A stretch of 64,000 bases of DNA from JAKZVK01 sp965237575 (GCA_965237575.1 CBDEGI010000004.1:868001-932000); one strand, 5' to 3'; counted from the first letter of the stretch, positions 16,334-27,368 are shown. Translations and numbers: made by a program. Notes: generated by a model from the sequence alone, not told the origin.

Positions 16334-17311
16334 ATGCCATCCGACCGTCCCGTTCTGCTTGCGCTCGGCAACCTCCCCGACCCCTGGTTCCCGCAACTCG
16401 CCTCTATCGAAGAGCTAGTCGAGATCAAGAAAGCGAAGACCCCCGAGAGGGCTCGGCCCCTAATCCCCGAGGCCGAGATCATCTTCGCCTGGGAGGGTTC
16501 GTCGGTCTGGCTCCGCGATACGCTGGCAACGGCAACGAAGCTGCGCTGGATCCAGAACAGCTCGGCAGGCTTGGAGAGGCTTCTTTTCCCTGACTTGATC
16601 GAAAGTTCTATCACGATCACTAACGGCCGGGGACTCTATGCGCCGGCGCTGGCCGAATTCGTCATACTGAGTGCCCTGTATTTCTCGAAGGACGTCGCTC
16701 GCCTCGACGCCAGCCGCCGCGAGCGCCGCTGGGATCGATTCACCTGCAACGATCTGGCGGGGCACACGATGGGCATCATCGGCTACGGCGGCACCGGCCG
16801 ACACACCGCGCGCTTGGCCAAGACCTTCGGCATGAAAGTCGTCGGAGTCAAGCGCAACCTCGACAACGTCGAAGGCCGCGAGTGGGTCGACGAGATGGTG
16901 CCGCTCGATCGCTGGCACGAGGCGCTCGTCGCGTCCGACCACGTGGTCAACGCCTTGCCTCTCACCGACGACACGCGCAGCATGTTCGGTGAACCGGAGT
17001 TCCGCGCCATGAAGACGACGGCCATCTACATCAATGTCGGCCGCGGCGGGACAGCGCAGGAGGATGTACTCGTCCGGGCCCTCAAAGAGAAATGGATCGC
17101 CGGCGCGGGCCTCGACGTATACGAAACCGAGCCTCTCTCGACCGAAAGCGAGCTGTGGGACCTGCCGAACGTGCTGCTCTCACCGCACTGTACGGATATG
17201 ACGCCTACCTACTATCGCGAGTCCGCGCGCTTGCTGTGCGAGAACGTGCAGCGCTACGTCAAGGGTGAGCCGTTGAAGAACTTGGTGGAAGATATGCAGC
17301 GGGGTTACTAA
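16334..17311 (+). CDS. D-2-hydroxyacid dehydrogenase (NAD-binding)
   Basis: 325 residues of the D-isomer-specific 2-hydroxyacid dehydrogenase family, which interconverts 2-keto and D-2-hydroxy acids with NAD(P)H. It shows the split catalytic domain, the Rossmann motif MGIIGYGGTGRHTARLAK, and the catalytic triad: Arg in INVGRGG, Glu in DVYETEPL and His in LLSPHCTD. The substrate cannot be deduced. It has 325 residues, the usual size. The paralogue at 39251 shares layout (ATKLRWIQNSSAGLE against STKLRWVQSPTASLE) and probably belongs to the same subgroup. ATG 16334 follows TTACGTCT with no strong ribosome-binding site. Confidence 0.9.
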   Translation: MPSDRPVLLALGNLPDPWFPQLASIEELVEIKKAKTPERARPLIPEAEIIFAWEGSSVWLRDTLATATKLRWIQNSSAGLERLLFPDLIESSITITNGRGLYAPALAEFVILSALYFSKDVARLDASRRERRWDRFTCNDLAGHTMGIIGYGGTGRHTARLAKTFGMKVVGVKRNLDNVEGREWVDEMVPLDRWHEALVASDHVVNALPLTDDTRSMFGEPEFRAMKTTAIYINVGRGGTAQEDVLVRALKEKWIAGAGLDVYETEPLSTESELWDLPNVLLSPHCTDMTPTYYRESARLLCENVQRYVKGEPLKNLVEDMQRGY

Positions 17312-17521
17312 ACGAACCTTGCAAACCCTCCAGTCCAGCCGGATCAGGCAGCAGGCAAGTCGGATCATTTCAAGAAGAAATTCGAGGATCTGACCAGCGC
17401 GCGGGCGGTGATCAGGGGGCTGCTGCGAAAAGCTGCGAAAAGGGGCCGAGCGGGTGGCGCCGATTGCCGAGTCCACCATGAAGCAGGTGCGCGAGCGCGT
17501 GGGTCTCTACTCGGTAATCGG
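17312..17521. other. Intergenic region, 210 bp
   Basis: Between the dehydrogenase and the convergent HEAT-repeat gene; no structure or gene recognised. Confidence 0.4.
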
Positions 17522-18215
17522 CTACTGTTTCTTCTTTGCAACTCGTCGAAGGGTTTTGACCGCATCCTTTAAGACGCGGAGCCAATAGCTATCTCCACGG
17601 TCTTCCGCTTGAGCGACACGGAGGTGCCGCTGCAAGTGTAGGATCATGTCACGGTCCCCGTATTCAGCTGCCGCTTCGAAGGCGAGAGTTGTAACGCGAT
17701 CGCTAGCGAGTTCGAGCAGCAGCGCACCCTTCGTGCTGCGGTCCTTTCTTTTGGCCAAGCCCATAATTGCCTCGCATCTCGTTTCATTGTCCGTGTCGGC
17801 CAGCCGTTCTCTTAGTATCCTTCGGATTCTCGGAGTATCCAAGTCGATTAGGGTCCCAACGCCGAAGGTTGACCAATCGCGTACAAGGCCTGCAGGGTCT
17901 CGTGTGAGTTCGATCAGCGTACGAACCGATATCGAATCCTCGCGCCCCGAAAGAGCCATAACGACACCAAAGCGGACATTCTTGTTCGGGTGGCGTCTGA
18001 ATGCAGCGATTCGCCTTAAGCCACGGCGGTCTTCGGCATGCTGCGCATGTCCGATTGCAACAAGGACTGAGTCGAGCACATCAGGGACCAATTCGCTGCG
18101 CAACATTCGGTGAAGAACCTTCAAGGCTTCACGCGACGAATCCTTATCCGGCGCCCTTGCTTGTCCCAGAATGTCCGCCCCGACTTCCCTTTCGCGGGCC
18201 TTTCCACGATAAGTC
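17522..18215 (-). pseudogene. HEAT-repeat protein, 5' end truncated or frameshifted
   Basis: The supported frame (17522 to about 18215) gives helical HEAT repeats: VRFGVVMALSGREDSISVRT, GLVRDWSTFGVGTLIDLDTP, TRCEAIMGLAKRKDRSTKG, AAAEYGDRDMILHLQRHL. The family normally starts about 60 residues earlier, then ARERELGADILGQLG-type sequence; here REREVGADILGQARAPDK (about 18140-18200) is readable upstream of any standard start (first TTG 18124). Still further up, ATG 18317 opens a different frame (MGRKRKRSNDRPKGG to LTAKNEDLSWK) that runs into a stop. A single-base shift near 18200-18215 could join the two, so it is either a frameshifted gene or a sequence error. Function unknown; HEAT arrays bind proteins. 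Confidence 0.6.
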
Positions 18216-18420
18216 CTCGTTCTTGGCCGTCAAGGCGCGACGGACCAGCGTCGGCACGCGCCAGGATTCGCGCCCGCCTTTGGGACGATCGTTGCTGCGT
18301 TTCCTCTTTCTACCCATGGCTTATCTGGTTGACCAACGGTATGGACGCGACTGGCGGGTCGCCCGGTAGGTTAAGCGCGCGGCTTGCGGCACATAGACCC
18401 AACGCTCCCCGCCAAGACGG

Positions 18421-19809
18421 CTACTTCCTCGCAGCCCGGATCCTGACCCGCACCTCCGACTCGAAGTCGATCTCATGCCAGCCGCCATCAGCAAGGTTCT
18501 CGATCGCGATGATCCCCCCGCGCTCGGCACGGACATCGAGGAACTTCGAGCGGTTCACCTTCACACGATACGGCTGTCCTTCTTCCAGCCCCACCAGGTA
18601 GATCGCCTTGCCTTCGGGCACCTTGACCTTGAACGACATCGGCACGCGGGCGAGCACGACCGCCGCGCCGGGAAACACCAGCGGTGCTTGCTTGTCTTCG
18701 GGGCGGATCACGTGCCGTTCGCCGTCGGCGAAGATCTGGAACTCACCGCCGAGGTAGCCGACCCATAGATCGTGGTCCTGCCAGCCGGCGCGCGCGAAGA
18801 CGCGTCCGCGCAACTTGTCATGCACAAACAGAGGCGCGGAGAAGTAGCTCAGGCCCGGCAGATAGGGGTTCACCCACAGGAATTCGTAAGGGGCACCCAG
18901 TGGCGACACCAGCGTGAAAGAGTCATGCCGCAGCCAGCCTTGCAGGAACGGGTAGTTGCCCACGGTGTGCTCGTAGGCCACGAAGATCATCTCGGCGATG
19001 CGACCGTAGGAAGCCTCGCGCACCAGGTCGGGCACCCGACCCACCGGCGCGGCTGCTCGGCGGAACAGGCCCTCGGGTGTCTCCACCGAGCCGGGATAGT
19101 ACTGCAGGATGGCAACTAAAGGCAGCGCGCCGAAAAACGGTGAGGGCCGGTCCCAGAACTCGATCTCGAAGTTGTACCGAGCAACCTGGGCGATCTCTGC
19201 CAGCGCGGCCAGATCAGCGGGGCGGCCCATCGCGTCGCCTGCGTCGACGGCCGGGAACAGCCGCGGCGTCCAGTGCCGCTTCATCAACGAATCAATCACG
19301 GCCGGGGACCGCTCCCAGTCGCCCGCGATCGACGTCAGAGCCAGAAAAGCGCTACGGAACGCAGCCAGGCTGACATCGCCTCGATCGGCCAACGCTGCCG
19401 CATCGGCCCCCATCGCGGCAGCGAGGGATGCACGCTCCCGCGGGGTAAGGAGGTCGTAACACCAGTCGAAGACGACGGCCGCGAGCCGCAACTCGGCGGC
19501 GTCCTCAAAGCCCGCGACGCCTCTCTCCCGAGCCCAGGCGGTGGCTTGGCGGCCCGCCCTTTCGTCATCGGCGACCTGGAACCGCAGCGCGAGCACCAGC
19601 GGCTCTTCCGGGAAGATGACGTCGGCCTTGATCAGACGCTGGAGGTTCCGCCAGCGCTGCGACTCGCGCTCGACGTCCTTACGCAACCGCTGCAACCGGC
19701 GCGCCTCGAGCCAGACGCGCGGGTGGTCGTTATAGACCTTGTAGTCGGCTTGGGCAAGAGCCGACTCCGAGGCCATGACCAACAGCAGCGCTACGCAGCG
19801 AAGCAGCAT
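18421..19809 (-). CDS. Secreted protein, possibly heparinase/alginate-lyase-like alpha-toroid
   Basis: A 462-residue exported protein. The signal peptide MLLRCVALLLVMASESALAQ fixes the start at ATG 19809 (the open frame to 19914 adds unrelated residues). The mature N-terminus YKVYNDHPRVWLEARRLQRL resembles the HPRxxL opening of heparinase II/III-like toroid enzymes, followed by a long helical region (LRLAAVVFDWCYDLLTPRER) and a beta-rich C-terminal part (FARAGWQDHDLWVGYLGGEF, FADGERHVIRPEDKQAP). FARAGW plus a hydrophobic strand recalls the ARxxW segment of polysaccharide lyases. I do not see a definite catalytic set, so the lyase idea is tentative. Confidence 0.6.
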   Translation of the reverse strand: MLLRCVALLLVMASESALAQADYKVYNDHPRVWLEARRLQRLRKDVERESQRWRNLQRLIKADVIFPEEPLVLALRFQVADDERAGRQATAWARERGVAGFEDAAELRLAAVVFDWCYDLLTPRERASLAAAMGADAAALADRGDVSLAAFRSAFLALTSIAGDWERSPAVIDSLMKRHWTPRLFPAVDAGDAMGRPADLAALAEIAQVARYNFEIEFWDRPSPFFGALPLVAILQYYPGSVETPEGLFRRAAAPVGRVPDLVREASYGRIAEMIFVAYEHTVGNYPFLQGWLRHDSFTLVSPLGAPYEFLWVNPYLPGLSYFSAPLFVHDKLRGRVFARAGWQDHDLWVGYLGGEFQIFADGERHVIRPEDKQAPLVFPGAAVVLARVPMSFKVKVPEGKAIYLVGLEEGQPYRVKVNRSKFLDVRAERGGIIAIENLADGGWHEIDFESEVRVRIRAARK

Positions 19810-20138
19810 CACTCTAAAGGCTATTGTAGGCGGGTGCTCCAGTCTGATCCATCTGTACGCGGAGGCCTTGCTCGCAATAAGGAATGAGCACCCACTTGCT
19901 ATCCTGAGTCCCAAGGAATCGAGACTCGATAAGGTTGGAGCCTTGCGCCACGGGCCCTCTAGCCCGTATTTCTCACCACGTGGCGAGGCGAACTATGCGA
20001 GAAGGCCGTCAATACGAGGCGCGCGCCGCTTGACGCGCGGAGGCGTACTTGACGGTACGTTGAGCACGGCGAGCAAGCGCAACGACGTAATGGCGGCCTT
20101 ATCGCGTGCTCCGGCCGTCAGGCGGTGAGAAATCCGGG
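19810..20138. other. Intergenic region, about 330 bp
   Basis: Between two minus-strand genes. Holds short inverted repeats such as ACGGGC-CCTCTA-GCCCGT (19950-19967) and a GC-rich GCGCGCGCCGC block near 20020, but no gene I can support. Confidence 0.4.
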
Positions 20139-21101
20139 CTAGATACTCCCGGCGCCTTTGGGTTTGCTCTCCGGCTTAGGCTCGCCAACCGCCAGACGCA
20201 CAGCGGCGGTTTCATCAGGATCCGCCACGCGCTCCACGTCTCCAAACGCCTCTGCCGGCCCGCCGAGGGACACCTGCCCACCGGCTGCAAGATACTCGCG
20301 GTCCCGCCAGGGCGTCTCGGTCTCATACTCGGCCTCACCCAAAATCCAAACAGGCGTCCCGGGTGACTCGACCGTCCATCCGCGCGGCCCGAGTTGCCAC
20401 TCGTCGCCCCACTCGTAGAGCCATCGTGCGTCCCGGCCCAGCATCCGAACGCACCCGTGGCTGGCCGGATAGCCCGGCAGCGCATACTCGTGGAACGAGA
20501 TGCCGTACTTGTTGACGAAATTGAAGTACCAGCGCAGGAACCACTCGGGGTTCACCGTGCTGGCGCGGCCTTTGGATTTCCAGTTGAGGTGATAGAGCCC
20601 CGCGGGCGTAGGACGACGCCCAGCGCCCGAGCTGACCGGGCCCCAATGCACCAGCACGCCGTTCTCATACGCGCCGAAGATCTGCATCGGCTGATGGACG
20701 ACCATCGCCTTGCCATGCTCCGCCGCCCAGTCGGATCGCTGCGGCAGGGGACTGTAGTCCAGCTCGCGAAGGTCCCAACGGTCAGGAACGATCATCTCCC
20801 CCAGACGCACGAGATGCTCGACGTCGGTGCGGTTCAGCTTTTCGAGAATGGCGAGTTGTGAGGGACGGAAGCGGCACTGGATCTGCTCGGGATCGTCCGG
20901 AGCCGGCTCGGTGCGAAGCCGCACCGGTGCTTCCCTGTCCTCCGCTATCTGATCCACCGCGGCGCCCGATTCATACACCGCGGCGCCGGCTGGCGCGAGA
21001 AGCACAAGCGCCGACAGCAATCCGGCCAAGACCGGCACGAGCCAGCCCGGCGCTCTCCCTCTGTTTCTGCTTGGATGCCACCGCCTCCAGTACGTGTGCA
21101 T
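20139..21101 (-). CDS. L,D-transpeptidase (YkuD domain), exported
   Basis: A 320-residue cell-wall enzyme that forms or exchanges meso-DAP cross-links in peptidoglycan using a cysteine nucleophile. After a signal-anchor (PGWLVPVLAGLLSALVLLAP) comes an N-terminal region with a peptidoglycan-binding look (FRPSQLAILEKLNRTDVEHL), then the YkuD core: GAYENGVLVHWGPVSSG, TPAGLYHLNWK, FHEYALPGYPASHGCVRM (catalytic Cys in SHGCVR, preceded by the paired His). Start ATG 21101 sits after GGAGGGGG (on the minus strand), the best ribosome-binding site in the area; the longer frame to 21293 is rejected. The acidic C-terminal tail is unique. Confidence 0.92.
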   Translation of the reverse strand: MHTYWRRWHPSRNRGRAPGWLVPVLAGLLSALVLLAPAGAAVYESGAAVDQIAEDREAPVRLRTEPAPDDPEQIQCRFRPSQLAILEKLNRTDVEHLVRLGEMIVPDRWDLRELDYSPLPQRSDWAAEHGKAMVVHQPMQIFGAYENGVLVHWGPVSSGAGRRPTPAGLYHLNWKSKGRASTVNPEWFLRWYFNFVNKYGISFHEYALPGYPASHGCVRMLGRDARWLYEWGDEWQLGPRGWTVESPGTPVWILGEAEYETETPWRDREYLAAGGQVSLGGPAEAFGDVERVADPDETAAVRLAVGEPKPESKPKGAGSI

Positions 21102-21492
21102 CGAATCCCCCTCCGTTATCGGATGCTGCGAAGACCACCTAGACCCTTCGCAACTCCGGGGCCGAAGTCCTTGTGTTGCAGTGTTGTTGGCGTGTGCTCT
21201 GTGTAACCCTCCTGTTTGTTTGACGTTACGGGCGTCGCGGTGATTTCGCCGGATGGCCCGGCCGATGTGCGGAATCGTACACGTCTTACACACGTCGGCA
21301 AAATCTTCCTGGTGAAGTCGCTGGGCGGGGAAGAGGGTATGCGAGTGGGGCCGGCCGGCCGGCGGCCCGAGCGGAGCGGGATCTGCAACGATTCAACGCT
21401 AGAAAGACCGCTGAGAAGGGTGGACCTCGGTTGCCGCGTAGACGTATACTACAGCCCTATACGATCTAAGAAAGAAACTTTGGTCAAAGCCG
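21102..21492. other. Divergent intergenic region, about 390 bp
   Basis: Separates the L,D-transpeptidase gene from the Rhs-type gene. TATACT (21446) and CCTATACG (21455) are possible -10 elements for the Rhs gene, without convincing -35 hexamers. GGCCGGCCGGCCGG at 21350 is a short GC palindrome. Confidence 0.4.
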
Positions 21493-24400
21493 ATGCCGGA
21501 TCAAGATAACCGTAATCTCCTGTCGCTAGTGGGTTCCTTTGTTCAACTACGGTCGCGCGGGTTTGCGCAACGGCTCTTGCTTGTTGCGTCCCTGCTCGTG
21601 GTCGGAGCGACCAGCGCCCAAGCCCACCAGTTCTCCGTGGTCAGTGGGGGGAGTACGACGCAGGTGCCTGCAGGCTCCACGTCACGGGTGAATCTGTCCG
21701 GCCCACAGGCGACGATTACTGTCACGAACTCTGGCACCGAGACCGGCTGTACCACCAGAGTGACGGCCACCGTGCAGGGTACCGCCGTGGGCCTCCAACA
21801 GCAGGGCGGCGGGCTCGGAAGCACACGCACGGTCAGTTACACCACCCCCCCCGATGACTAGCGGCTCTGTCGTCGTCGAACCCGTCGAAAACGGGATGTC
21901 CCGGGTGACGGTCACTTGGACTATCACCGCCACGAGCCCAAGCTGTGTCGGCAGTAACATGGCACGCTTCGATTTCACCGTGACAGGACAGACCCTGAAG
22001 CTGACCAATGCGGAAGCAGACAACCCGCAGCCCTTGGGAGACCCCGTCTCTCTCGCCACAGGCGAGTTGCATGACCCGACCGTGCTGAGGCCGGACCTGT
22101 TTCTGGGCGGTCCGCTCGCGCTGACGATTGGCCGGTACTACGCGGCTTATTTAACCAACACGGGTTTCACCGGGACTCTCGGCAACAACTGGACGCACAA
22201 CTTTGATTTCTCCGCGGCTGTCGATGGGAACACGGCGACCGTCACGCTGTTCGGCGGCAAGACCATGATGTTTCAGCGCGACGGAGGCGACTGGGCCTTG
22301 GCGGGCACCGAAAAACTTGACCATCAGTTGCAAGACGCCGAAGGGGGTGGGCTTCGGTTTCTGGATCTTTCCACAACCCGCATCTACACCTTCGATAACG
22401 CCGGGCGTCTCACACTCATCGAAGATCGCAACGGCAACGCACTCACCGTGACACAAGGCGCCAACAGCCCCGACATGGTCACGGACGGGCTAGGCCGCTC
22501 GCTCGCCTTCACCTACACCGGCGGCAAGCTGACCCGCGTCGAAGATCAAACCGGCCGCGGCGTTGACGCGGCTTATTTAACCAACACGGGTTTCACCTAT
22601 GGTTAGACCATGATGTTTCAGCGCGACGGAGGCGACTGGGCCGGCGGGCACCGACTTGACCATCAGTTGCAAGACGCCGAAGGGGGTGGGCTTCGGTTTC
22701 TGGATTACCCGCATCTACACCTTCGATAACGCCGGGCGTCTCACACTCATCGAAGATCGCAACGGCAACGCACTCACCGTGACACAAGGCGCCAACAGCC
22801 CCGACATGGTCACGGACGGGCTAGGCCGCTCGCTCGACCTACACCGGCGGCAAGCTGACCCGCGTCGAAGATCAAACCGGCCGCGGCGTTGACTACGACC
22901 GGCGACGACTTAACGATGTTCACCGACTCGAAGGGTGCGACGACAACCTACGTCACAAACACCCAGGGAGACCTTCAGGGATTGAGGACGACATCGACCT
23001 TGCCCGACGGCAGTCAAATCAGCACCCAAACCTTCGACGGAGACGGGCGCGTCGACACCCAGACCGATGGCGAGGGTAACGTCACGACCTTTCAATACGA
23101 ACAGCCCCCCAACGACGAGGGCACGGCGGTCCTTGATCCCCTCGGCCAAGTCAGCCGCTACGTCCACACCGACGGTGAGAACCTTTCGGGGGCGACCGAT
23201 GCAGACGGGAATGCGGACGCCTCGACCTACGACGCGAACAACCGCATCGTCTCCTATACAGACCGGCTCGGAAACGAGGCCGTCTTCACCTACCACGACC
23301 CCTCCGGTTTCCCGGCCAGCGTGACCGATTCCGGAGCCACCTGGACGATGGACTACCAACAGCAAGCGCAAGACGGCTTTCGCTTCTACGTCCCTCGTCA
23401 ACTCACCTTTCCCGACGCTGCGATCGAGCAGTACGAATACGACGCCCTAGGCAACCGGACGAGGTTTATCGACCGCGAGGGCGACGAGTGGACCTTCACT
23501 TACAACGAGCAAGGAAAGTTGTTGACCCTGACCAACCCGCTCGGAGGAACAGGCCGGTACACCCCCAACGAGGATGGCTCGCTGGCAGAAGGGGTTGACG
23601 CCCGCGGTGCGGTGTCACGCGAACCTACCTCTACGACCGGCTCAAGAGGATACAGACGATTCGAAACGGCGACGGCTCCGAGCGCGGCCTGGAAGTGAAC
23701 GACGCGGACAGCATCGTGCGGGTCACCAACGAACTGGGCCACGTTGTACAAATCGGGTACGACGACAACGACCGCATCCGTACGATGACCGACCCGCTCG
23801 GCAACGCCCGCCGCTTTGACTACGACGCCAACAGCCGCCTCGCAGGCTTCACCGACCGGAACGGAAACAACACGACCGTGGACTACGACCCCGTGGGCAA
23901 CGTTTCAGAGATCCGCAACGGGGCGGGGGAAGCTGTCCGTTATCAGTACGACGGGCGCAATCAGTTGACGTCCGTCGCCGATGGCTTGGGAACCGCCGTC
24001 GAGTACGACTATGACGATGAGGGGCGGCTCACGTCCGTGACCGATGGCCTAGGGAAGACCGGAACCGTGACCCAAGACGCGGTGGGAAGGGTGACGGCTC
24101 TGACGGCCCCCGGCGGGCAAACGATTGGCTACACCTATGACAGGGTCGGCCGCTTGACTTCAACACGCAGCCCCACCGGCCGGACGCGAGCGTTCGGCTA
24201 CGACGCGCGAGGGAACCTCTCGCAGATCGATGTGGACGGCATCACCACCAGATACGAATTCAACGCCCTCGGCGAGTTGGATGTCTTGACCGGTCCGAAC
24301 GGCGACCGTTGGCTGCGGGGGTATAACGGTGGCGGACAGCAAACTTCCCTGACCGATCCCCTCGGACGCGTCATCGAGTACCGCTACGATCTACGGGGCC

Positions 24401-26367
24401 GGCGGGACGAGATCCAGACGCCGCTGGGGTTGACGAGCCGTACCTTCGACGCCCTCGGCCGGCTTACGCGCAACCAGTTCTTTGACGGCACCACCTACGA
24501 CTACACCTATGACGATAACAACGCACTCCTGACGACCGCCGAGCTGGCTCTGCGCCGGAACGCCGAAAGCCAGATCATCGACTCGAACGGCATTCTCAGC
24601 GAGTACGACGCGGCCAGGCGCGTCCGGAAGATCACCTACGCGCCCGGCAACGAAGTGACTTACGACTATGACGCGCGTGGACGGCTCGTCCAACTCGCTG
24701 ACTGGACCGGGGGCGTAACACGGTTCATTTACGACGCGGCGAACCGGCGCACGCGGATCGAACGCCCCAACGGCGTTGCGACGGATTTCACTTACGACGA
24801 CAACGATGCGCTAACGGGTGTGCGTCATTCCGGCCCGGCCGTTGAGGCGGAGGTGACGCTGGAACGAGACGACGACGGACAAATCACTTCCGCAACCTTC
24901 GACACGCCGTTGGCGGCCCAACCAGCCCCGGGTGTGCGCGCCCTTACCTACGACGCGGCGCATCAGATGAACAATGCAACGTCCGACGCGATCGGGAGGC
25001 TGACGGCGGACGGCTTGCGGCAATACCGCTGGGACGGCAACTCGACCCTGACCGGCTACGACGGCGGCGACGGAGCAGCCGAGTTTACCTACGACGGGCT
25101 GGGGAGCCGCACGTCGCGTACCACCGCCGCAGGCACGGATACCTACGTTCTAAATTACGCCCACCCGCTGGCGACCGTGGCGATTGTTCGGTCAGAGGGT
25201 GTCGATCAACGGCACTACCTTTACGAACCCAACGGACGGCTGCTTCAAAGCATCGAGGCGGCCGACAACAGCTCCACGTTCTATCACTTCGACCATACCG
25301 GCTCCACGATCATGCTGACCGACGGCGGTGGCACGATGACGAACGCCTATGCGGTGGCGCCTTTTGGAGAAGACGTGCAGCAGCAAGGCAACTCTGACCA
25401 ACCGTTTATCTATCACGGCGCATTCGGAGTGATGTGGGAACGTGGGACGACTCTTTACAACATGCGGCGGAGGTATTACGATGCGGCGACCGGCCGCTTC
25501 GTGACCCGCGATCCGATCCTGCTATTGGATCCCCTGGGAGTCAATTCCTACCAGTTTGCCTTCAATCAGCCCCTGCGGTTTGTGGATCCCTCGGGCCTGA
25601 ACCCTCGCTTCGTGGATGGGGGCGCGACGGGGCCCGGAGTAACGCCTAACGTAAACCAGTTATGGGGGGACTGGTTTATTGTTGATGACGCCAACGGCTT
25701 TGCTCAGGGTGACAATCTCGTGCATGTCGGACCCGACAACCCCCTTTGGGATGACCTGCAGCCCAACACCAGCGGCGTCAACACAAGCAACAATCCGCAC
25801 GGCTACACATTCTACGGCCGCTACGTTGCGGCGGGCGGTTCCCCGAACGGGCAGGACAATCGAGAACCCCTGGGAACCACCTGGGGCACACGCTATATCG
25901 GCGCATTCAGCGGGGGTACCACTTACGTGGCCTGGCGGGACTCGACAATTGATGACACGACAGCTCAGGACACCACGCAACGGGACGACTCCCCCTCCGG
26001 GAAGGTCGCGGCGGTTCCCGAAACCGGGGGAGGAGCGGCCGACACGACTGCCCGCGGTTACGTAACCGTGGACAACATAAACTCGATGAGCTTGGTGTTT
26101 GGCGATCCCGGAAACGACATCGTAGGGGGCTCGAACCTCTGCGATGATGTGGAACTCGCCGACACGGGCGACTTTTTCTTCTTTAGCTCTGACAACATGG
26201 AGTTCTTGATCAAAGTCCTTGACGGTGTGAACGGCCCAAACGCTTTTGGAAGCTTCTGGGTGTTCCACGCGGCGACCACGAACGTTGAATACACTTTGCG
26301 AGTGACCGACACGGCGACGGGGGCGACAGCCGTCACGGACACACAGGCCTTCGCAACCTGCCCTTGA
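21493..26367 (+). pseudogene. Rhs/YD-repeat secreted protein gene, disrupted at several points
   Basis: One original gene of about 1600 codons, now in four frames. Part 1 (21493-21861) has a signal peptide (LLLVASLLVVGATSAQAH) and an Ig-like domain; it shifts frame in a run of eight C (21845-21852) into part 2 (21854-22606; DUF6531-like start GDPVSLATGELHDPT). A scarred duplication (22566-22891) breaks it again. Part 3 (22889-23698) and part 4 (from about 23618 to 26367) are joined by a one-base slip near 23615. Part 4 carries many YD repeats (YDYDDEGRLTSVTDGLG), the Rhs core (YNMRRRYYDAATGRFVTRDP) and a C-terminal domain ending MEFLIKVLDGVNGPN-AFGSFWVFHAATTNVEYTLRV, a recurring secreted domain of unknown function. 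No toxin domain is recognised. It overlaps the next gene as TGATG. Confidence 0.8.
22566..22891 (+). repeat. Imperfect tandem duplication inside the Rhs-type gene
   Basis: This block repeats 22140-22568 almost base for base, but with several small internal deletions: about 88 bp after TTTCACC, and short losses near GGGCC, ACCGA, CTGGAT and CGCTCGC. Outside the deletions I see no substitutions. It destroys the frame, giving a TAG at 22604. Confidence 0.85.
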
Positions 26368-27278
26368 TGAGAAAAGCAATGACAAGATTATCGACGCTCG
26401 GCCTCCTTCTCCTCCTCGCTGGTTCCCTTGCGGCCCAGCAGACCATTCAGTACAGCTACGATGCGGCGGGCCGATTGACCGCGGCGAGCTATGACAACGG
26501 CACGTCGATCAACTACACCTATGACGACGCGGGAAATCTGCTGCGACGCGAAGTGACGGCGGGCGGGAATCCCGTCGCCACCGTTTCGTCCGCCACCTTC
26601 GAGGCGGACGCTGCTCTGGCGGCCGAGATGATCGTTTCCGGGTTCGGCCTCGGGGTTGGGACCGGCGCGGCGGATGTCACCGAACTGCCTTTGCCCACCG
26701 AGCTGTTGGGAACCACCATCGAGGTTACGGACAGCCAGGGTACGGCCCGGCTGGTAAAGTTCTTCGCGCTGCGCGAGAACCAGGCGAACTACCTCATCCC
26801 CGCGGGAACCGCTCTCGGGGCGGCGACCATCAAGGTAACGTCAGGCTCGGGCAACATGCTCACCGGGGTGGTTCAGATCGAGTCCGTGGCACCCGGCATC
26901 TACACCGCGAACGCCCAAGGGACCGGCTTGGCCGCCGCTCTGGTCATTCACATCCGTGGTGACGGCTCCGTAGAACAAACCCTCACGTTCGACCCGTTTA
27001 CCGGCGCGGCCGTGCCCATTGATCTCGGGGCGGAGGATGATCAGGTGTTCGTCGCCCTTTTCGGAACGGGCATGCGAGGCGCGGCCGGCCCGGCGACGGC
27101 CACTGTGGGAGGCGAGGCCACGGCCGTGCTCGGACCCGTGCCCCACACGGTGTTCGAAGGCCTCGATCAGGCCAACCTGGGGTCACTGTCGCGGGCCCTG
27201 GCTGGCCGCGGCGACGTGAACATTGACTTCACCGTGGACGGCAAGGCCGCCAACACCGTCAGTGTCAACATCCTTTGA
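26367..27278 (+). CDS. YD-repeat plus Solibacter C-terminal domain protein, exported
   Basis: 303 residues: signal peptide (LSTLGLLLLLAGSLAAQ), two YD repeats (IQYSYDAAGRLTAASYDNG, INYTYDDAGNLLRREV), then a domain of the Solibacter C-terminal type (TIGR03437-like; VSGFGLGVGTGAADVT, LPLPTELLGTTIEVTDSQG, NYLIPAGTALGAATIKV, VAPGIYTANAQGTGLAA, VFVALFGTGMRGA). The ATG at 26367 overlaps the Rhs stop (TGATG), so the pair is translationally coupled and probably works together at the cell surface. The same C-terminal domain ends the astacin protein at 35169. The binding partner and role are unknown. Confidence 0.8.
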   Translation: MRKAMTRLSTLGLLLLLAGSLAAQQTIQYSYDAAGRLTAASYDNGTSINYTYDDAGNLLRREVTAGGNPVATVSSATFEADAALAAEMIVSGFGLGVGTGAADVTELPLPTELLGTTIEVTDSQGTARLVKFFALRENQANYLIPAGTALGAATIKVTSGSGNMLTGVVQIESVAPGIYTANAQGTGLAAALVIHIRGDGSVEQTLTFDPFTGAAVPIDLGAEDDQVFVALFGTGMRGAAGPATATVGGEATAVLGPVPHTVFEGLDQANLGSLSRALAGRGDVNIDFTVDGKAANTVSVNIL

Positions 27279-27368
27279 CGCCGCCGAGACACAGCGTGGC
27301 CCAAGCAACCCAGCGGTGACCGTAAGTACCTATGTAATTGGTTTCTGCACAACCCTGGCAGGAATCTC

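Noticed and set aside
18421..19809. Confident call of heparinase/alginate lyase
   Set aside because: The HPRxWL opening and FARAGW segment fit, but no clear catalytic Tyr/His/Asn set was found, so only a tentative likeness is stated.
23695..26367. Rhs-type polymorphic toxin with immunity gene
   Set aside because: The part after the Rhs core is long and beta-rich with a recurring secreted domain, not a recognised nuclease, deaminase or ADP-ribosyltransferase; the next gene is an exported YD protein, not an immunity-like gene.
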